A DNA stretch of 49,430 nt. It comes from Desulfobacteraceae bacterium Eth-SRB2 (GTDB lineage: Bacteria > Desulfobacterota > Desulfobacteria > Desulfobacterales > UBA11574). Below, piece by piece: positions 1 to 9,085 of the stretch. Position 1 is the stretch's first letter. Each line of letters starts with the position of its first letter. The notes below the pieces were generated by a model, which saw only the letters and a list, made by a program, of their open reading frames with translations, was not told the DNA's origin and did not search any database. The stretch is from assembly GCA_004193595.1 (NCBI GenBank), contig RPGQ01000017.1, positions 1-49,430 on the forward strand. Reading direction: 5' to 3'. Made by a program: the position numbers and the translations under genes.

Positions 1-46
1 TACATTAAGGATTTAAGGGAAACATATAGGCAATTAAGGTCATTAT

Positions 47-81
47 AATATGCGGGGTTAAGGTTACCCCGCATATTTTTT
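47..81 (+). terminator. Rho-independent terminator
   Basis: A 12-bp perfect stem (47-58 pairs with 66-77, GC-rich core GCGGGG/CCCCGC) closes a 7-nt loop and runs straight into a T tract. It fits termination of a plus-strand gene lying left of the window. Nothing else is seen in positions 1-267. Confidence 0.75.
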
Positions 82-267
82 GGAGGAAACAATTTTTTTT
101 GTGCGTATATTTAAGGATTCCAGGTATCCGGTGCACGCAATCTTACAGCAATAAAGAACTGCTCAACCCCTGTGATTTTTCTTCTCTATCTCTTTTTTTC
201 TTCCTCAGAGAAATATATGCCCGGAAAATGATAATCGACATATTACAAAACTGAACGGTAGTGAAGA

Positions 268-1731
268 TTATTTTTTCTTTTGAAAATTTTCGAAGGCCTG
301 TCCCACGTATATGACAATTTGTTCAAACCAGGCAATTTCTTTCTCCGAGAAGGGAATATCTTCAGTTCTTGCCACAAAATACATTCCGATGGTCTGATTT
401 AAGGCAATGATGGGAGAAAATATTGCAGTTTTAAAGTGAAGATGTTTTTGTAACTGAGGAAGCTGAAGGGGTGTTTCCTTATAATTCCAATGAGTAGTCT
501 CCTTGTTTTTTATTGTTTTGACAATCGGCGAGTTAACACGGTCCATGCTGGCTTTAAAATCCTGGGCTTTTACCTGAGAATCTTTTCCTGCATAAAATCT
601 TCCGATGATCATTGTTTTTTCTTTATTAAAAAATGCCGTGAAAACTTCTGTTCCAATCAGACAGCGGTAGAGGGCTTCCTGAGCAAGCATTAAAATCTGG
701 TTGATTTCAGAATCTTTGCGACAGGCGATCATCAAATCAGTCAGAAATTGACCGATAAGCAAATCAGGGTCATCATGTTCCTCTTCTTTATTCAGCGCAT
801 CTCCAAACGTAACTTTCCCGGCTATTTGGGCGGGATTCCCTTTTCCCCATTCAAGAGCTTTTACCATCATATCAACATCATCTTTTTCCATATGAAAAAA
901 TCTTGATATATTTGCATCTTGTTCACAGACATCTTTAATAAAGTCTGAAATGTCGAAATCATCGATGTCAAGCTGTTTTTTTATCCGTATTTCCGTTTCC
1001 TTCATTGCCTTTTCTCCGCCAAGCTTATTGCCGAAGAGCATATTGGAAATATGACCGGATTCCCTTACCAGAGATACAATGGGATCGTTTGGATCAACAT
1101 CATTACGGAGTACTTTTACGACTTTGTCCGGAAGGTTGTAAATGTTTGTCAAGGCTTTGCAAATTTCATCATATTCAATACCAAAGATTTTCTTACAGGC
1201 GTCATTGTTGGAAATATTTTTTTCAATAATCAGCTTTTCCATTTCTTTGAATTTGTTAGGAAATGTATTTGCCAGTGCCAGCCAGGGAAGCCGATAGAGA
1301 AGACCGGCTACAAATATTTCTTCAGGATTGGTATAATTGTTTTTCTTTGCCAGAGACATTGCAAATGACCCTGAAAAATATGAACTGGCGTACAACTGAG
1401 CAAGTTGCCGGGTTTCAGCTGTTTTCATGGTTTGTTTGAACATAGACAGTCCCAGAGCCATGGAACGGACTTTTTCAAATCCTAAAAACGTTACCGCATA
1501 AGAAACTGTTTTAATGGGATAACGGGGACTGTATATGATTGAGTTGGCAGTGGCCAGGATGTTCGAAGTTAAGCCGCAATCCCTCATAATTACAGCGGCA
1601 AGATCTGCTGCGCAGGTATGGGATTGATGCGTAATACTGGTGATATCCTGGACATTTTCACTGATTGCCGGAAGACTTCCTTTGCTTCTCATTTTCTCAA
1701 TCAGCTGTTGTGCCCTTGCACTATTACCCAT
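268..1731 (-). CDS. HDOD-domain signalling protein
   Basis: A 487-aa soluble protein. Residues about 10-210 look like an HDOD domain, a non-enzymatic relative of HD phosphohydrolases found in bacterial signalling: the early segment with SLPAISENVQDI, the run AADLAAVIMRDCGLTSNIL, and the helix SYAVTFLGFEKVRSMALGLS are typical. The part from about residue 320 to the end resembles a GAF-like sensor domain (alternating beta segments ending in FSEKEIAWFEQIVIYVGQAF), but I assign that only by pattern. No catalytic HD pair is evident, so a regulatory scaffold role is more likely than hydrolysis. It lies downstream of tRNA-Sec on the same strand with a 107-bp gap. The start ATG at 1731 follows a purine-rich stretch. 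Target and partner are unknown. Confidence 0.75.
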   Translation of the reverse strand: MGNSARAQQLIEKMRSKGSLPAISENVQDITSITHQSHTCAADLAAVIMRDCGLTSNILATANSIIYSPRYPIKTVSYAVTFLGFEKVRSMALGLSMFKQTMKTAETRQLAQLYASSYFSGSFAMSLAKKNNYTNPEEIFVAGLLYRLPWLALANTFPNKFKEMEKLIIEKNISNNDACKKIFGIEYDEICKALTNIYNLPDKVVKVLRNDVDPNDPIVSLVRESGHISNMLFGNKLGGEKAMKETEIRIKKQLDIDDFDISDFIKDVCEQDANISRFFHMEKDDVDMMVKALEWGKGNPAQIAGKVTFGDALNKEEEHDDPDLLIGQFLTDLMIACRKDSEINQILMLAQEALYRCLIGTEVFTAFFNKEKTMIIGRFYAGKDSQVKAQDFKASMDRVNSPIVKTIKNKETTHWNYKETPLQLPQLQKHLHFKTAIFSPIIALNQTIGMYFVARTEDIPFSEKEIAWFEQIVIYVGQAFENFQKKK

Positions 1732-1838
1732 AAAAAGCCCTCTTTCTTACCTGTTGTAAAACTCATAATTTTGTAGTAACCTTGGAGTCAAAAAAATGGG
1801 TTCTATATGCAGAAAAAAAATATGAAGTCAATAAGATA

Positions 1839-1936
1839 TGGCGGAAGTGCATGGGAATCGAACCCACCCGGGACGGTTTTAGCGCCCCACACCGGATTTG
1901 AAGTCCGGGAGCCTCACCAGTAAGCTGCGCACTTCC
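1839..1936 (-). tRNA. selC: tRNA-Sec (anticodon TCA), CCA encoded
   Basis: Read on the minus strand, the RNA begins GGAAGTGC at 1936 and ends GCACTTCC plus G and an encoded CCA at 1839-1841. The acceptor stem is 8 bp rather than 7. The anticodon arm CCGGACTTCAAATCCGG shows TCA in a 7-nt loop, and there is a long variable arm (GTGTGGGGCGC side). The T arm carries GGTTCGATTCC. The 98-nt length, 8-bp acceptor and UCA anticodon together are diagnostic of selenocysteine tRNA. It reads UGA in selenoprotein mRNAs with SelA, SelB and SelD, none of which is in this window. Confidence 0.96.
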
Positions 1937-2085
1937 GTTATTAAGATTGCCCATAATATATATATTTTGTACTTGTCAATGGTTTTGTAGGCAAAATAAA
2001 ATCATTCGGGTGCGATTTTGTGAAGCGCGACATAACCGCTTGGATCAAAGAAAATTCATATGGTTTCAGGTTTTGAGGTTTCGGT

Positions 2086-3225
2086 ATGGTAAATAGAGAC
2101 AGATTGGCGGAAACGTTTAAATTTCTAGTAGAAATTGACAGTGTATCAAAAGAGGAAGGCACGATTTCCAGAGAGATTAAAAAGATACTCGAGTCAATGG
2201 GAGCAGAAACATGGGTTGACGGCGCCGGGGTTAAGATCGGCGGTGATACGGGGAACCTTATTGCAAAGTTCAAGGGGAGCAAGCAGGCGCCGCCCCTTCT
2301 TCTGAATGCCCACATGGATACCGTAGAACCGGGCAAAGGGGTGACCGCCGTACTATCGGACGGTGTTTTTACCAGTGATGGGACGACCATCTTAGGAGCG
2401 GACGACAAGAGTGCCATCGCCATTCTTTTAGAAACCATAAAAATTATTCAAGCAAATGACCTGCCATATGGTCCGCTTGAACTTGTCTTTACCGTTTGTG
2501 AGGAGATCGGTCTTTTGGGTGCAAAACATCTTGATTTAGATTTAATTACCGCCGAATTTGGTTATTCCTTGGATGCTACGGACACGGAAGGTATTGTTAC
2601 ACGGGCGCCTTCCGCAAACCGGCTGGAGTTCAAGGTCCATGGTAAAGATGCACATGCCGGCGCCGCCCCGGAAAAAGGGATAAATGCCATTTCACTGGCA
2701 AGCAAGGCGATTGCAGGGCTTGAACTCGGACGAATCGATCATGAAACAACCTGTAACATAGGCATCATTGAAGGCGGCACGGCCACGAATATCGTACCGA
2801 ACCTGGTAACGGTTGAGGGTGAGGTAAGAAGCCATGATGAGGAAAAGCTAAATAAGATAACAAATGCAATGGTATCGTCTTTCAAAGGGGTTGTGGACAA
2901 TCATAAAAAGATGAGCTCTGATCACGGACTCCCGGGCCTTGAAACTAAAATCCAAAAAGATTTTTCTCGCACAAGCATTCCTGATGATCACCCGGCTGTA
3001 AAACTTGCCTGTCGTGCGGCGGATAATTTAGGAAGAAAAATGATTACAAAGACAAGCGGCGGCGGCGCAGATGCCAATATTTTCTTTGAAAAGGGTATCA
3101 TGACGGGCGTTCTCGGAACAGGAATGCGGGATATGCATACGGTGCGGGAATCCGTGGGTCTTGATGATATGGTTCGTACAACGGAACTGTTGCTTGAGAT
3201 CATCAGATTGCACACATTGGATTAG
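2086..3225 (+). CDS. M20-family metallopeptidase (PepT-like)
   Basis: A 379-aa cytoplasmic zinc exopeptidase of the M20 family, closest in layout to tripeptidase-T-like enzymes. Visible metal ligands and catalytic residues are HMD at 76-78, the bridging Asp in GADDKSA (about 106), the general-base CEE at 138-140, Asp163 in LDATD, and His351 in RDMHTVRE. The dimerisation (lid) domain is about residues 180-290 and includes KDAHAGAAPEKGINAI. Length is normal for the family. It hydrolyses short peptides or related amides; the substrate cannot be fixed from sequence. Its stop codon overlaps the Shine-Dalgarno of larC, so the two genes are probably co-transcribed. Confidence 0.85.
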   Translation: MVNRDRLAETFKFLVEIDSVSKEEGTISREIKKILESMGAETWVDGAGVKIGGDTGNLIAKFKGSKQAPPLLLNAHMDTVEPGKGVTAVLSDGVFTSDGTTILGADDKSAIAILLETIKIIQANDLPYGPLELVFTVCEEIGLLGAKHLDLDLITAEFGYSLDATDTEGIVTRAPSANRLEFKVHGKDAHAGAAPEKGINAISLASKAIAGLELGRIDHETTCNIGIIEGGTATNIVPNLVTVEGEVRSHDEEKLNKITNAMVSSFKGVVDNHKKMSSDHGLPGLETKIQKDFSRTSIPDDHPAVKLACRAADNLGRKMITKTSGGGADANIFFEKGIMTGVLGTGMRDMHTVRESVGLDDMVRTTELLLEIIRLHTLD

Positions 3226-3241
3226 GAGGCGTCCGTTTGAC

Positions 3242-4417
3242 ATGATTGCATATTTTGACTGTTTTTCCGGTATTAGCGGCGATATGACTTTGGGGGCGTT
3301 TATAGACCTGGGTGTCCCAGTGAAATGGCTGAAAGAAAATCTTGACAGGATTCCTTTGGCCGGTTTCGATGTGTCTGTTGACACCGTTGTTCGGAATGGA
3401 ATTACGGCCAAAAGCGTTCGGGTCCGTGTAGAAAATGACAAAACATCGAGAGACTATGCTCAAATAAGGTCACTGATAAAGAATAGTCCCTTATCCCGGA
3501 ATGTTAAACAGATTAGCCGTGACATTTTTGAACGGATTGCGGATGTGGAGGCCGATATCCACGGGTGTTCCAGAGATAAAGTTCATTTTCATGAAGTCGG
3601 CGGTATCGATGCGATTGTTGATATTGTGGGTACAGCTCTTTGTATCAATTATTTAGGTATTAAAAAGGTAGTTTCTTCAAGCATTCCTTTAGGAAAAGGG
3701 TTTGTGACCTGTGCGCATGGAACTCTGCCGGTGCCGGCTCCCGCGACCATTGAAATTCTTAAAGGCGCTCCGGTTTATGGCACAAAAATACCGTATGAAC
3801 TTGTCACGCCCACGGGTGCGGCAATCATTGTTACATTGGCGGAGTCCTATGGGGAAATGCCGGATATGATCATTGAAAAGACCGGATATGGTGCGGGAAA
3901 GCGTGATATGGAATCGATTCCCAATCTGTTGCGGGTTATGACCGGAACCGACGCTTGTCGTGAAACCGGCCACAGACCGGCTCATTATAAAGATACCATT
4001 GTGGTGTTGGAAACCGGCATTGACGATATGAATCCGGAGGTATTCGGATTCCTGATGGATCGCCTGTTTGAAGAAGGTGCCCTGGATGTTTACTGGATCC
4101 CCATTTTTATGAAGAAAAACAGACCCGGTACAATGGTTCAGGTTCTGTGCCGGAGAAATCGCAAGGACGTTTTGATAAATTGTATTTTATCTGAAACCAG
4201 TTCACTGGGCGTAAGATATTATGATGCCAAACGATGCATGCTTCCCCGTGAATCCGCTATTATGAAAACAGCCTACGGCGAAATACAGGTAAAACGTATT
4301 ATAGAGGCGGGCGGGGGCGTGCGGATTGTGCCGGAGTATGAAGTCTGCAAAAAAATAGCTCTTGAAAAGAATCTTCCCATACGGATGGTATACGATACCA
4401 TTATTAAATCACTTTAA
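3242..4417 (+). CDS. larC: LarC nickel-insertion protein (pyridinium-bisthiocarboxylate nickel chelatase)
   Basis: A LarC-family protein of 391 aa that inserts nickel into the P2TMN pincer cofactor of lactate racemase-type LarA enzymes. The N terminus AYFDCFSGISGDMTLGA is the family signature, followed by a His-containing segment (KVHFHEVGGIDAIVDIVG) and VTPTGAAI. The open frame extends upstream to 3161, but that overlaps the peptidase gene; the ATG at 3242 sits 12 nt after AGGAGG at 3224-3229 and places the family motif at the N terminus, so I chose it. The single-frame form suggests LarC without the programmed LarB/C1/C2 split seen in lactobacilli. LarA, LarB and LarE are not in the window. 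Confidence 0.88.
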   Translation: MIAYFDCFSGISGDMTLGAFIDLGVPVKWLKENLDRIPLAGFDVSVDTVVRNGITAKSVRVRVENDKTSRDYAQIRSLIKNSPLSRNVKQISRDIFERIADVEADIHGCSRDKVHFHEVGGIDAIVDIVGTALCINYLGIKKVVSSSIPLGKGFVTCAHGTLPVPAPATIEILKGAPVYGTKIPYELVTPTGAAIIVTLAESYGEMPDMIIEKTGYGAGKRDMESIPNLLRVMTGTDACRETGHRPAHYKDTIVVLETGIDDMNPEVFGFLMDRLFEEGALDVYWIPIFMKKNRPGTMVQVLCRRNRKDVLINCILSETSSLGVRYYDAKRCMLPRESAIMKTAYGEIQVKRIIEAGGGVRIVPEYEVCKKIALEKNLPIRMVYDTIIKSL

Positions 4418-4477
4418 TTTCAGAAGATGTTACCGAAGAAGACCTGAATCAACCGTTAGTGTTTGGTGTTTTATTTA

Positions 4478-4547
4478 ACCACGGATGAACACGAATAAAC
4501 ACAAATTAAAATAAAAATTAGTGTCTATTAGTGTCTATTTGCGGTTG
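4478..4547. repeat. Dispersed intergenic repeat (ACCACGGATGAACACG type)
   Basis: The larC-pgpA gap (4418-4598) contains a segment beginning ACCACGGATGAACACGAAT, followed by A-rich sequence and a near-tandem TTAGTGTCTA/TTAGTGTCTA. This kind of sequence recurs in intergenic positions of many environmental bacterial genomes. It has no coding potential here. The name is by resemblance only. Confidence 0.5.
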
Positions 4548-4598
4548 TATTCAATACTATTTCTTGACAAAAATGATGCCAAGCTATAGAGACGGGCC

Positions 4599-5060
4599 AT
4601 GAATTTAAAACAGAAATCGGTCATGTTTCTTGCGACCGGCTGTTTTATCGGGAACATCTCTTTTGCTCCCGGAACATTTGGATCTATCCTGGGGCTCCCG
4701 CTTTGTTTTTTTCTTTGTAAAATCGATTTGCCGGTTGCGGTACTTTTGACCGTAATATTTGTTTTTTTTGCCGTATGGATCGCTCAAAGGGCTGAAAAAA
4801 TATTAAATACAGAAGATCCGGGCTGTATCGTCATTGATGAAATTGCAGGTATTCTGGTAACATTTACAGGGCTTCCTTTTAATATTATCTCCGTTGTTTT
4901 TGGATTTCTTATTTTCAGGGCTTTGGATATCTGGAAGCCGTATCCGATTTCATGGATGGAAAGACATTTATCCGGGGGTGCCGGCATTGTCATGGATGAT
5001 GTGGCGGCAGGTATTTTCAGCAATCTGTTATTGAGAGGTATATTTTTATTCTATAATTAA
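4599..5060 (+). CDS. pgpA: Phosphatidylglycerophosphatase A
   Basis: A 153-aa inner-membrane enzyme that dephosphorylates phosphatidylglycerol phosphate to phosphatidylglycerol. The family motifs are all present in order: the APGTFGS segment near residue 23, IDEIAGI about 80, the RALDIWKP motif about 108 and GGAGIVMDDVAAG about 125, with the acidic residues that bind Mg. Three to four hydrophobic segments fit an integral membrane protein. Length is normal. It is preceded by a repeat-filled gap and followed by another, so it may be a single-gene transcript. Confidence 0.92.
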   Translation: MNLKQKSVMFLATGCFIGNISFAPGTFGSILGLPLCFFLCKIDLPVAVLLTVIFVFFAVWIAQRAEKILNTEDPGCIVIDEIAGILVTFTGLPFNIISVVFGFLIFRALDIWKPYPISWMERHLSGGAGIVMDDVAAGIFSNLLLRGIFLFYN

Positions 5061-5137
5061 AAGGCTACTGACCTGGTGTAAATTCAGATTCAACATATTT
5101 TAATGAATAATTCACACGTTGAAGGCATATAAAAGAT

Positions 5138-5248
5138 GAACGTCGAACATCGAACGTTGAACATCGAATAATGTATTCTACCATTTATAATAAAGACAAA
5201 GCGAAGCGCCTTCCACATTCGACGTTGAACGTTCGATGTTCGATGTTC
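5138..5248. repeat. Imperfect inverted repeat of GAACRTCGAACATCGAAC units
   Basis: Arm 5138-5168 and arm 5218-5248 are inverted copies matching at 28 of 31 positions, and each arm is itself built from the 9-10-nt unit GAACATCGAA / GAACGTCGAA. The 49-nt centre is AT-rich. It could form a long cruciform or RNA hairpin between pgpA and lepB. The rest of the 5061-5427 gap shows no gene. Confidence 0.8.
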
Positions 5249-5427
5249 AAATTGTTGCATCTGAAATTACGACGAAACCTTCATATCACGTTGAAATTAT
5301 GTTACAGGTCAGGAGTTCTGAGTTTATGAATCGGAGTGGAAAAATGGAATACCAGTGTTCCAATACTCCAACATTCTACTTGTGAGCGAATCAAACTCAT
5401 TTGAAATAGGGAAGGTGTTATCTAAAT

Positions 5428-6081
5428 TTGAAGAAAAACAATTCTGCTAAATCTGATAAAAAGGACGTCCGTACAAAAAAAAAGAGCGGCCTTCGCGAAA
5501 ATATTGAAGCGATCCTTGTGGCCATCGTTCTGGCCTTGTTTATCCGTGCTTTTATCATTCAAGCGTTTAAAATCCCCTCGGGTTCCATGAAGCAGACCCT
5601 TTTGATCGGAGATCACATTCTGGTCAATAAATTTATTTACGGCGTCAAGATCCCATTTTCAGAGACCACTATTATTTCGATAAAAAACCCGAAACGCGGG
5701 GATATCATCGTCTTTAAATTTCCCGAGGACCCCAGCAAGGATTTTATCAAGCGGGTCATCGGCGTTGCAGGAGATGTCATTGAGGTGCGTGACAAAAAGG
5801 TTTATGTGAACCACGCCCTGCTCAATCATGACCATGGTATTCATACAGACCCTAATATTTTTCCGGCGGTTATACAACCCAGGGATAATTTCGGACAGGT
5901 TGTTGTTCCCGAACATTCACTTTTTGTAATGGGAGACAACCGGGATCAAAGCTATGACAGCAGGTTTTGGGGTTTTGTCGATTTAAAGGCGGTAAAAGGT
6001 AAAGCCTTAATCATCTACTGGTCCTGGGACAAGGAAAATTTTGGGGTCAGGTGGAACAGAATTGGGCAATTACTCAAGTAA
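5428..6081 (+). CDS. lepB: Signal peptidase I
   Basis: A 217-aa leader peptidase that cleaves Sec and Tat signal peptides at the outer face of the inner membrane. A lysine-rich cytoplasmic N terminus is followed by one membrane segment (about 28-47). The catalytic serine is Ser53 in PSGSMKQT and the general-base lysine is Lys108 in FIKRVIGVAGD. The later box GDNRDQSYDSRFWG is intact. The start is TTG at 5428, about 12 nt after GGGAAGG; no nearby ATG keeps the full N terminus. Only one transmembrane segment is seen, as in many non-enteric homologues. The repeat-rich gaps on both sides argue for independent transcription. Confidence 0.93.
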   Translation: MKKNNSAKSDKKDVRTKKKSGLRENIEAILVAIVLALFIRAFIIQAFKIPSGSMKQTLLIGDHILVNKFIYGVKIPFSETTIISIKNPKRGDIIVFKFPEDPSKDFIKRVIGVAGDVIEVRDKKVYVNHALLNHDHGIHTDPNIFPAVIQPRDNFGQVVVPEHSLFVMGDNRDQSYDSRFWGFVDLKAVKGKALIIYWSWDKENFGVRWNRIGQLLK

Positions 6082-6119
6082 AAATCCGCGCTAAAAGGAC
6101 CCGGCTTTACAGCGCATTA

Positions 6120-6160
6120 AATGCCTAAAATGATCTAAAATGCCTAAAGTGCCTAAAATT
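6120..6160. repeat. Short tandem repeat, TGCCTAAAA units
   Basis: Four degenerate head-to-tail copies of about ten bases (TGCCTAAAA, TGATCTAAAA, TGCCTAAAG, TGCCTAAAAT) occupy the lepB-pyrB gap, followed by GCGCTTTCAGCGC at 6168-6180. No gene is visible in 6082-6285. A pyr attenuator was looked for and not recognised. Confidence 0.6.
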
Positions 6161-6285
6161 GAGGAAAGCGCTTTCAGCGCATACCATAGGCATTATCAGG
6201 TTGCCGCTTTTACAGGAACGCCCAGAACAACTCTGACCTGTACCAGAGAGTTATATTTTTTGTGACAAAAGAAATCAGGTGGCAC

Positions 6286-7224
6286 ATGCGGTTCTCAAAA
6301 AAAGATATCCTGGATATGGAGTCCCTTTCTGTTGACGAAATCACCTTGATTTTGGACACGGCGGACAGAATGAAGGAGATATCTCAAAGGTCCATCAAAA
6401 AAGTTCCAACGCTAAGGGGCAAGACCGTGGTTCTTTTTTTTTATGAACCCAGCACCCGCACCCGCACATCTTTTGATATTGCCGCCAAGCGGCTCAGTGC
6501 CGACAGTCTTTCCATATCCGCAAGTTCCAGCAGCATGGTCAAGGGGGAAACTCTGATCGATACCGCGCGAAATCTTGAAGCCATGAATCCTGATGTGATC
6601 GTCATACGGCATAGTTCGGCAGGCGCTCCTCATATGCTGGCAGGCATGCTCAAGCCTTCGATTATCAATGCAGGTGACGGCATGCACGCTCACCCCAGCC
6701 AATCCCTTCTTGATCTGATGACGGTTAGAGAAAATAAAGGAGAAATATCCGGTCTGCGAATTGCCGTAATCGGCGACATATCCCACAGCAGGGTCGCAAG
6801 ATCAAACAGTATCGGGTTCACAAAAATGGGCGCCCACGTTGTTCTGGCAGGTCCTCGTACCATGATTCCCAAGGGTATCGAAGCTCTTGGCGTTTCGGTT
6901 ACCTTCGATGTGGAAGAGGCTATCCGTGATGTAGATGTTATCATGATGTTAAGAATACAAAAGGAGCGGCAACAAAACTTTCTGTTTCCATCAGAACGTG
7001 AGTATTCAACCGTGTACGGGTTGACAAAAGCAAAACTGAAAAAAGCCAGAGATGATGTGCTGATTATGCATCCGGGGCCTATAAACAGAGGGGTTGAAAT
7101 TGCTTATGATGTTGCAGACTGGCCTTATTCTATTATCCTTGATCAGGTAACAAACGGTGTGGCCGTGCGCATGGCTCTTTTATATCTGGTGACAGGAGGT
7201 GCACGAAATGCTGATGCGGATTAA
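6286..7224 (+). CDS. pyrB: Aspartate carbamoyltransferase catalytic subunit
   Basis: This is the second enzyme of de novo pyrimidine synthesis, joining carbamoyl phosphate to aspartate. The carbamoyl-phosphate motif [11 protein letters not shown] is at about residue 54, followed by [14 protein letters not shown], a His-containing [13 protein letters not shown], and [13 protein letters not shown]; the aspartate-side segment [12 protein letters not shown] is near the C terminus. I chose the ATG at 6286 (312 aa) because it aligns with family N termini ([10 protein letters not shown]) and follows AGGTGG; a GTG at 6262 would add 8 residues. The 3' end overlaps pyrC. No regulatory-subunit gene pyrI is present here, so the enzyme is probably the PyrB-only or PyrB-PyrC type. 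Confidence 0.94.
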   Translation: MRFSKKDILDMESLSVDEITLILDTADRMKEISQRSIKKVPTLRGKTVVLFFYEPSTRTRTSFDIAAKRLSADSLSISASSSSMVKGETLIDTARNLEAMNPDVIVIRHSSAGAPHMLAGMLKPSIINAGDGMHAHPSQSLLDLMTVRENKGEISGLRIAVIGDISHSRVARSNSIGFTKMGAHVVLAGPRTMIPKGIEALGVSVTFDVEEAIRDVDVIMMLRIQKERQQNFLFPSEREYSTVYGLTKAKLKKARDDVLIMHPGPINRGVEIAYDVADWPYSIILDQVTNGVAVRMALLYLVTGGARNADAD

Positions 7225-8488
7225 GGGCGGTCGGGTGATTGATCCGGGAAATTTAGACGGCATAATGGACATCCTTATCGCGAACGGTAAGATCGTAGAA
7301 ATAAAAAAGGAGGGTATGGCGGGCGATGAATATCCGGAAGCCAGAATAATAGATGCTTCAGATAAAATAGTGACCCCCGGTTTGATCGATATGCATGTCC
7401 ATCTGCGCGATCCCGGACATGAATACAAAGAGACCATTGAAACCGGCTGTCTGGCTGCGGCTTTTGGCGGATTTACAGCAATATGCTGTATGCCGAACAC
7501 AAATCCGGTCAATGATTGCAGACAGGTTACGGAATATATCTTACAAAAGGCGCGAGCAGCGGACACGGTTCGCGTTTATCCGGTTGCCGCAATCAGCAAG
7601 GGGTCAAAAGGAGACGGCCTTTGTGAATATGGAGAGTTAAAAGAAGCCGGTGCCATTGCCGTATCCGATGACGGCAACCCGGTGAAGAACAGCCAGTTGA
7701 TGCGAAGAGCCCTGGAATATTCAAAAGGATTTGATCTGCCGGTTATTTCTCACTGTGAGGATCTTGATTTGGCTGCCGGCGGTGCCATGAATGAAGGGGG
7801 TGTTGCAACCCGACTGGGGCTTCCGGGGATACCCAATGCCGCTGAAAGCATAATGGTGTTAAGGGATATCGCCCTGTGTGAATTGACGGGAGTTTCCGTT
7901 CACATCGCCCATGTCAGCACAAGGGAATCTGTAAGGGCCATAAAGGATGCAAAAAAAAGAGGGATACCGGTTACGGCTGAAACCGCGCCTCATTATTTTA
8001 CACTTACAGATGAATCTGTTAAAAAATATAATACCAACGCAAAGATGTATCCACCTTTGAGGTCCGGCCAGGACCGGGAAGCTATCTGCCGGGGGATAGC
8101 GGACGGAACCATCGATGTTATCGCCACCGATCATGCACCTCATTCTCCTATTGAAAAACAAGTGGAGTTCGACCGGGCGGCAAATGGTATCATCGGGCTT
8201 GAAACCTCGGTTTCTCTGGCTTTAAAGCTGGTTGAAAATGGTGTGATTTCCATGACGGTTCTTGTTGAAAAAATGTCTACCAACCCGGCGCGCATACTGG
8301 GGCTGGAAAATGGTTTGCTTATCGGGCGACCTGCTGATATTACCATAATTGACCCCGAAAGATTGTATCGTGTAAATGCAGATAATTTCCGATCACTCAG
8401 CCGAAACACCCCTTTTAACGGCTGGGATATGAAAGGCAAGGCGATTTTAACCATGGTTGAGGGAAAGATTGTGTATCAGGATGAGTAA
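7208..8488 (+). CDS. pyrC: Dihydroorotase, class I
   Basis: A zinc amidohydrolase that cyclises carbamoyl aspartate to dihydroorotate. The metal-binding HVHLRDPG is at about residues 63-70; further ligands are in the SHCED segment, HIAHVST, and IATDHAPH. Length (about 426 aa) fits the long class I form. The reading frame is open from a GTG at 7199, but the ATG at 7208 is 8 nt behind a strong AGGAGG (7194-7199) and is preferred. The first 17 bp overlap the end of pyrB, which indicates translational coupling; in several bacteria PyrB and class I PyrC form a complex. Confidence 0.94.
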   Translation: MLMRIKGGRVIDPGNLDGIMDILIANGKIVEIKKEGMAGDEYPEARIIDASDKIVTPGLIDMHVHLRDPGHEYKETIETGCLAAAFGGFTAICCMPNTNPVNDCRQVTEYILQKARAADTVRVYPVAAISKGSKGDGLCEYGELKEAGAIAVSDDGNPVKNSQLMRRALEYSKGFDLPVISHCEDLDLAAGGAMNEGGVATRLGLPGIPNAAESIMVLRDIALCELTGVSVHIAHVSTRESVRAIKDAKKRGIPVTAETAPHYFTLTDESVKKYNTNAKMYPPLRSGQDREAICRGIADGTIDVIATDHAPHSPIEKQVEFDRAANGIIGLETSVSLALKLVENGVISMTVLVEKMSTNPARILGLENGLLIGRPADITIIDPERLYRVNADNFRSLSRNTPFNGWDMKGKAILTMVEGKIVYQDE

Positions 8489-8513
8489 CGAATGATGAAT
8501 ATCAAATAGGAAA

Positions 8514-8544
8514 GAGGATAGAGGATAGAGGATAGAGGAAAGAG
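8514..8544 (+). repeat. Tandem GAGGATA repeat just before the four-helix-bundle gene
   Basis: Three perfect 7-nt copies of GAGGATA (8514-8534) followed by GAGGAAAGAG. The end of the tract lies at the right distance to act as the Shine-Dalgarno of the ATG at 8547, so copy-number change could alter translation. Confidence 0.75.
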
Positions 8545-8546
8545 TT

Positions 8547-8951
8547 ATGGGATATGGTCCAATCAAGCATTTTACGGATATTGAAGCATGGAAGCTGGCT
8601 CGAAAACTGAGGATGGTTATATATGGTGCAATAAAGAAACTACCAACAGAAGAAAGATATGACTTGGCTTCACAAATGAGGCGTGCAGCTATTTCTTGCA
8701 CCGCCAATATTGCGGAGGGCTATGGGCGCTTCCACTTTCAAGAAAATATTCAGTTTTGTCGTATAAGCAGAGGGTCAATGTACGAAACCCAAGACCACTT
8801 GATAACATGTCTTGATAATGAATACATTGCCGAAGAGGAGTATAAAAGCATCTGGGATATTTCTGAGAACGCAATTAGGGTTTTAGACGGATACATCCGA
8901 TATCTTAAAAAACAACAGCGCGGTAAGCAATGGAAAGAGAAAATAGAATAG
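8547..8951 (+). CDS. Four-helix-bundle protein, S23/IVP family
   Basis: A 134-aa helical protein with the hallmarks of the family first seen inside 23S rRNA intervening sequences: an N-terminal FTDIEAWKLARKL, the middle LASQMRRAAISCTANIAEGYGR, and the later SRGSMYETQDHLI. Relatives include the Avd accessory proteins of diversity-generating retroelements, but no reverse transcriptase or variable repeat is nearby. Function is unknown; members form homo-oligomers and some bind nucleic acid. The gene stands alone between pyrC and pilR, with low-complexity purine repeats on both sides (8514-8544 and about 9010-9060), so it looks like an inserted cassette. Confidence 0.85.
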   Translation: MGYGPIKHFTDIEAWKLARKLRMVIYGAIKKLPTEERYDLASQMRRAAISCTANIAEGYGRFHFQENIQFCRISRGSMYETQDHLITCLDNEYIAEEEYKSIWDISENAIRVLDGYIRYLKKQQRGKQWKEKIE

Positions 8952-9085
8952 AATAGAGATCTGAATTTTCTAATTCCTATTTCCTCATTTCTCTTTTCTA
9001 TGGTTTCATGGACAGAAGGTGAGAAGGGCGGAGAGTGAGAAGACAGAAGACAGATGGCAAGGAACATAGGGCAGATAAATGACAA

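Noticed and set aside
1763..1954. Open frame of 63 codons over the tRNA-Sec gene
   Set aside because: It runs through the tRNA body; the base-paired structure explains the sequence and there is no ribosome-binding site.
6082..6285. Pyrimidine attenuator or PyrR-binding leader before pyrB
   Set aside because: No convincing anti-terminator/terminator pair or PyrR-box sequence was found; only tandem TGCCTAAA units and a GCGC hairpin.
8547..8951. Diversity-generating retroelement Avd protein
   Set aside because: The four-helix-bundle protein resembles Avd, but there is no reverse transcriptase, template repeat or variable repeat in the window.
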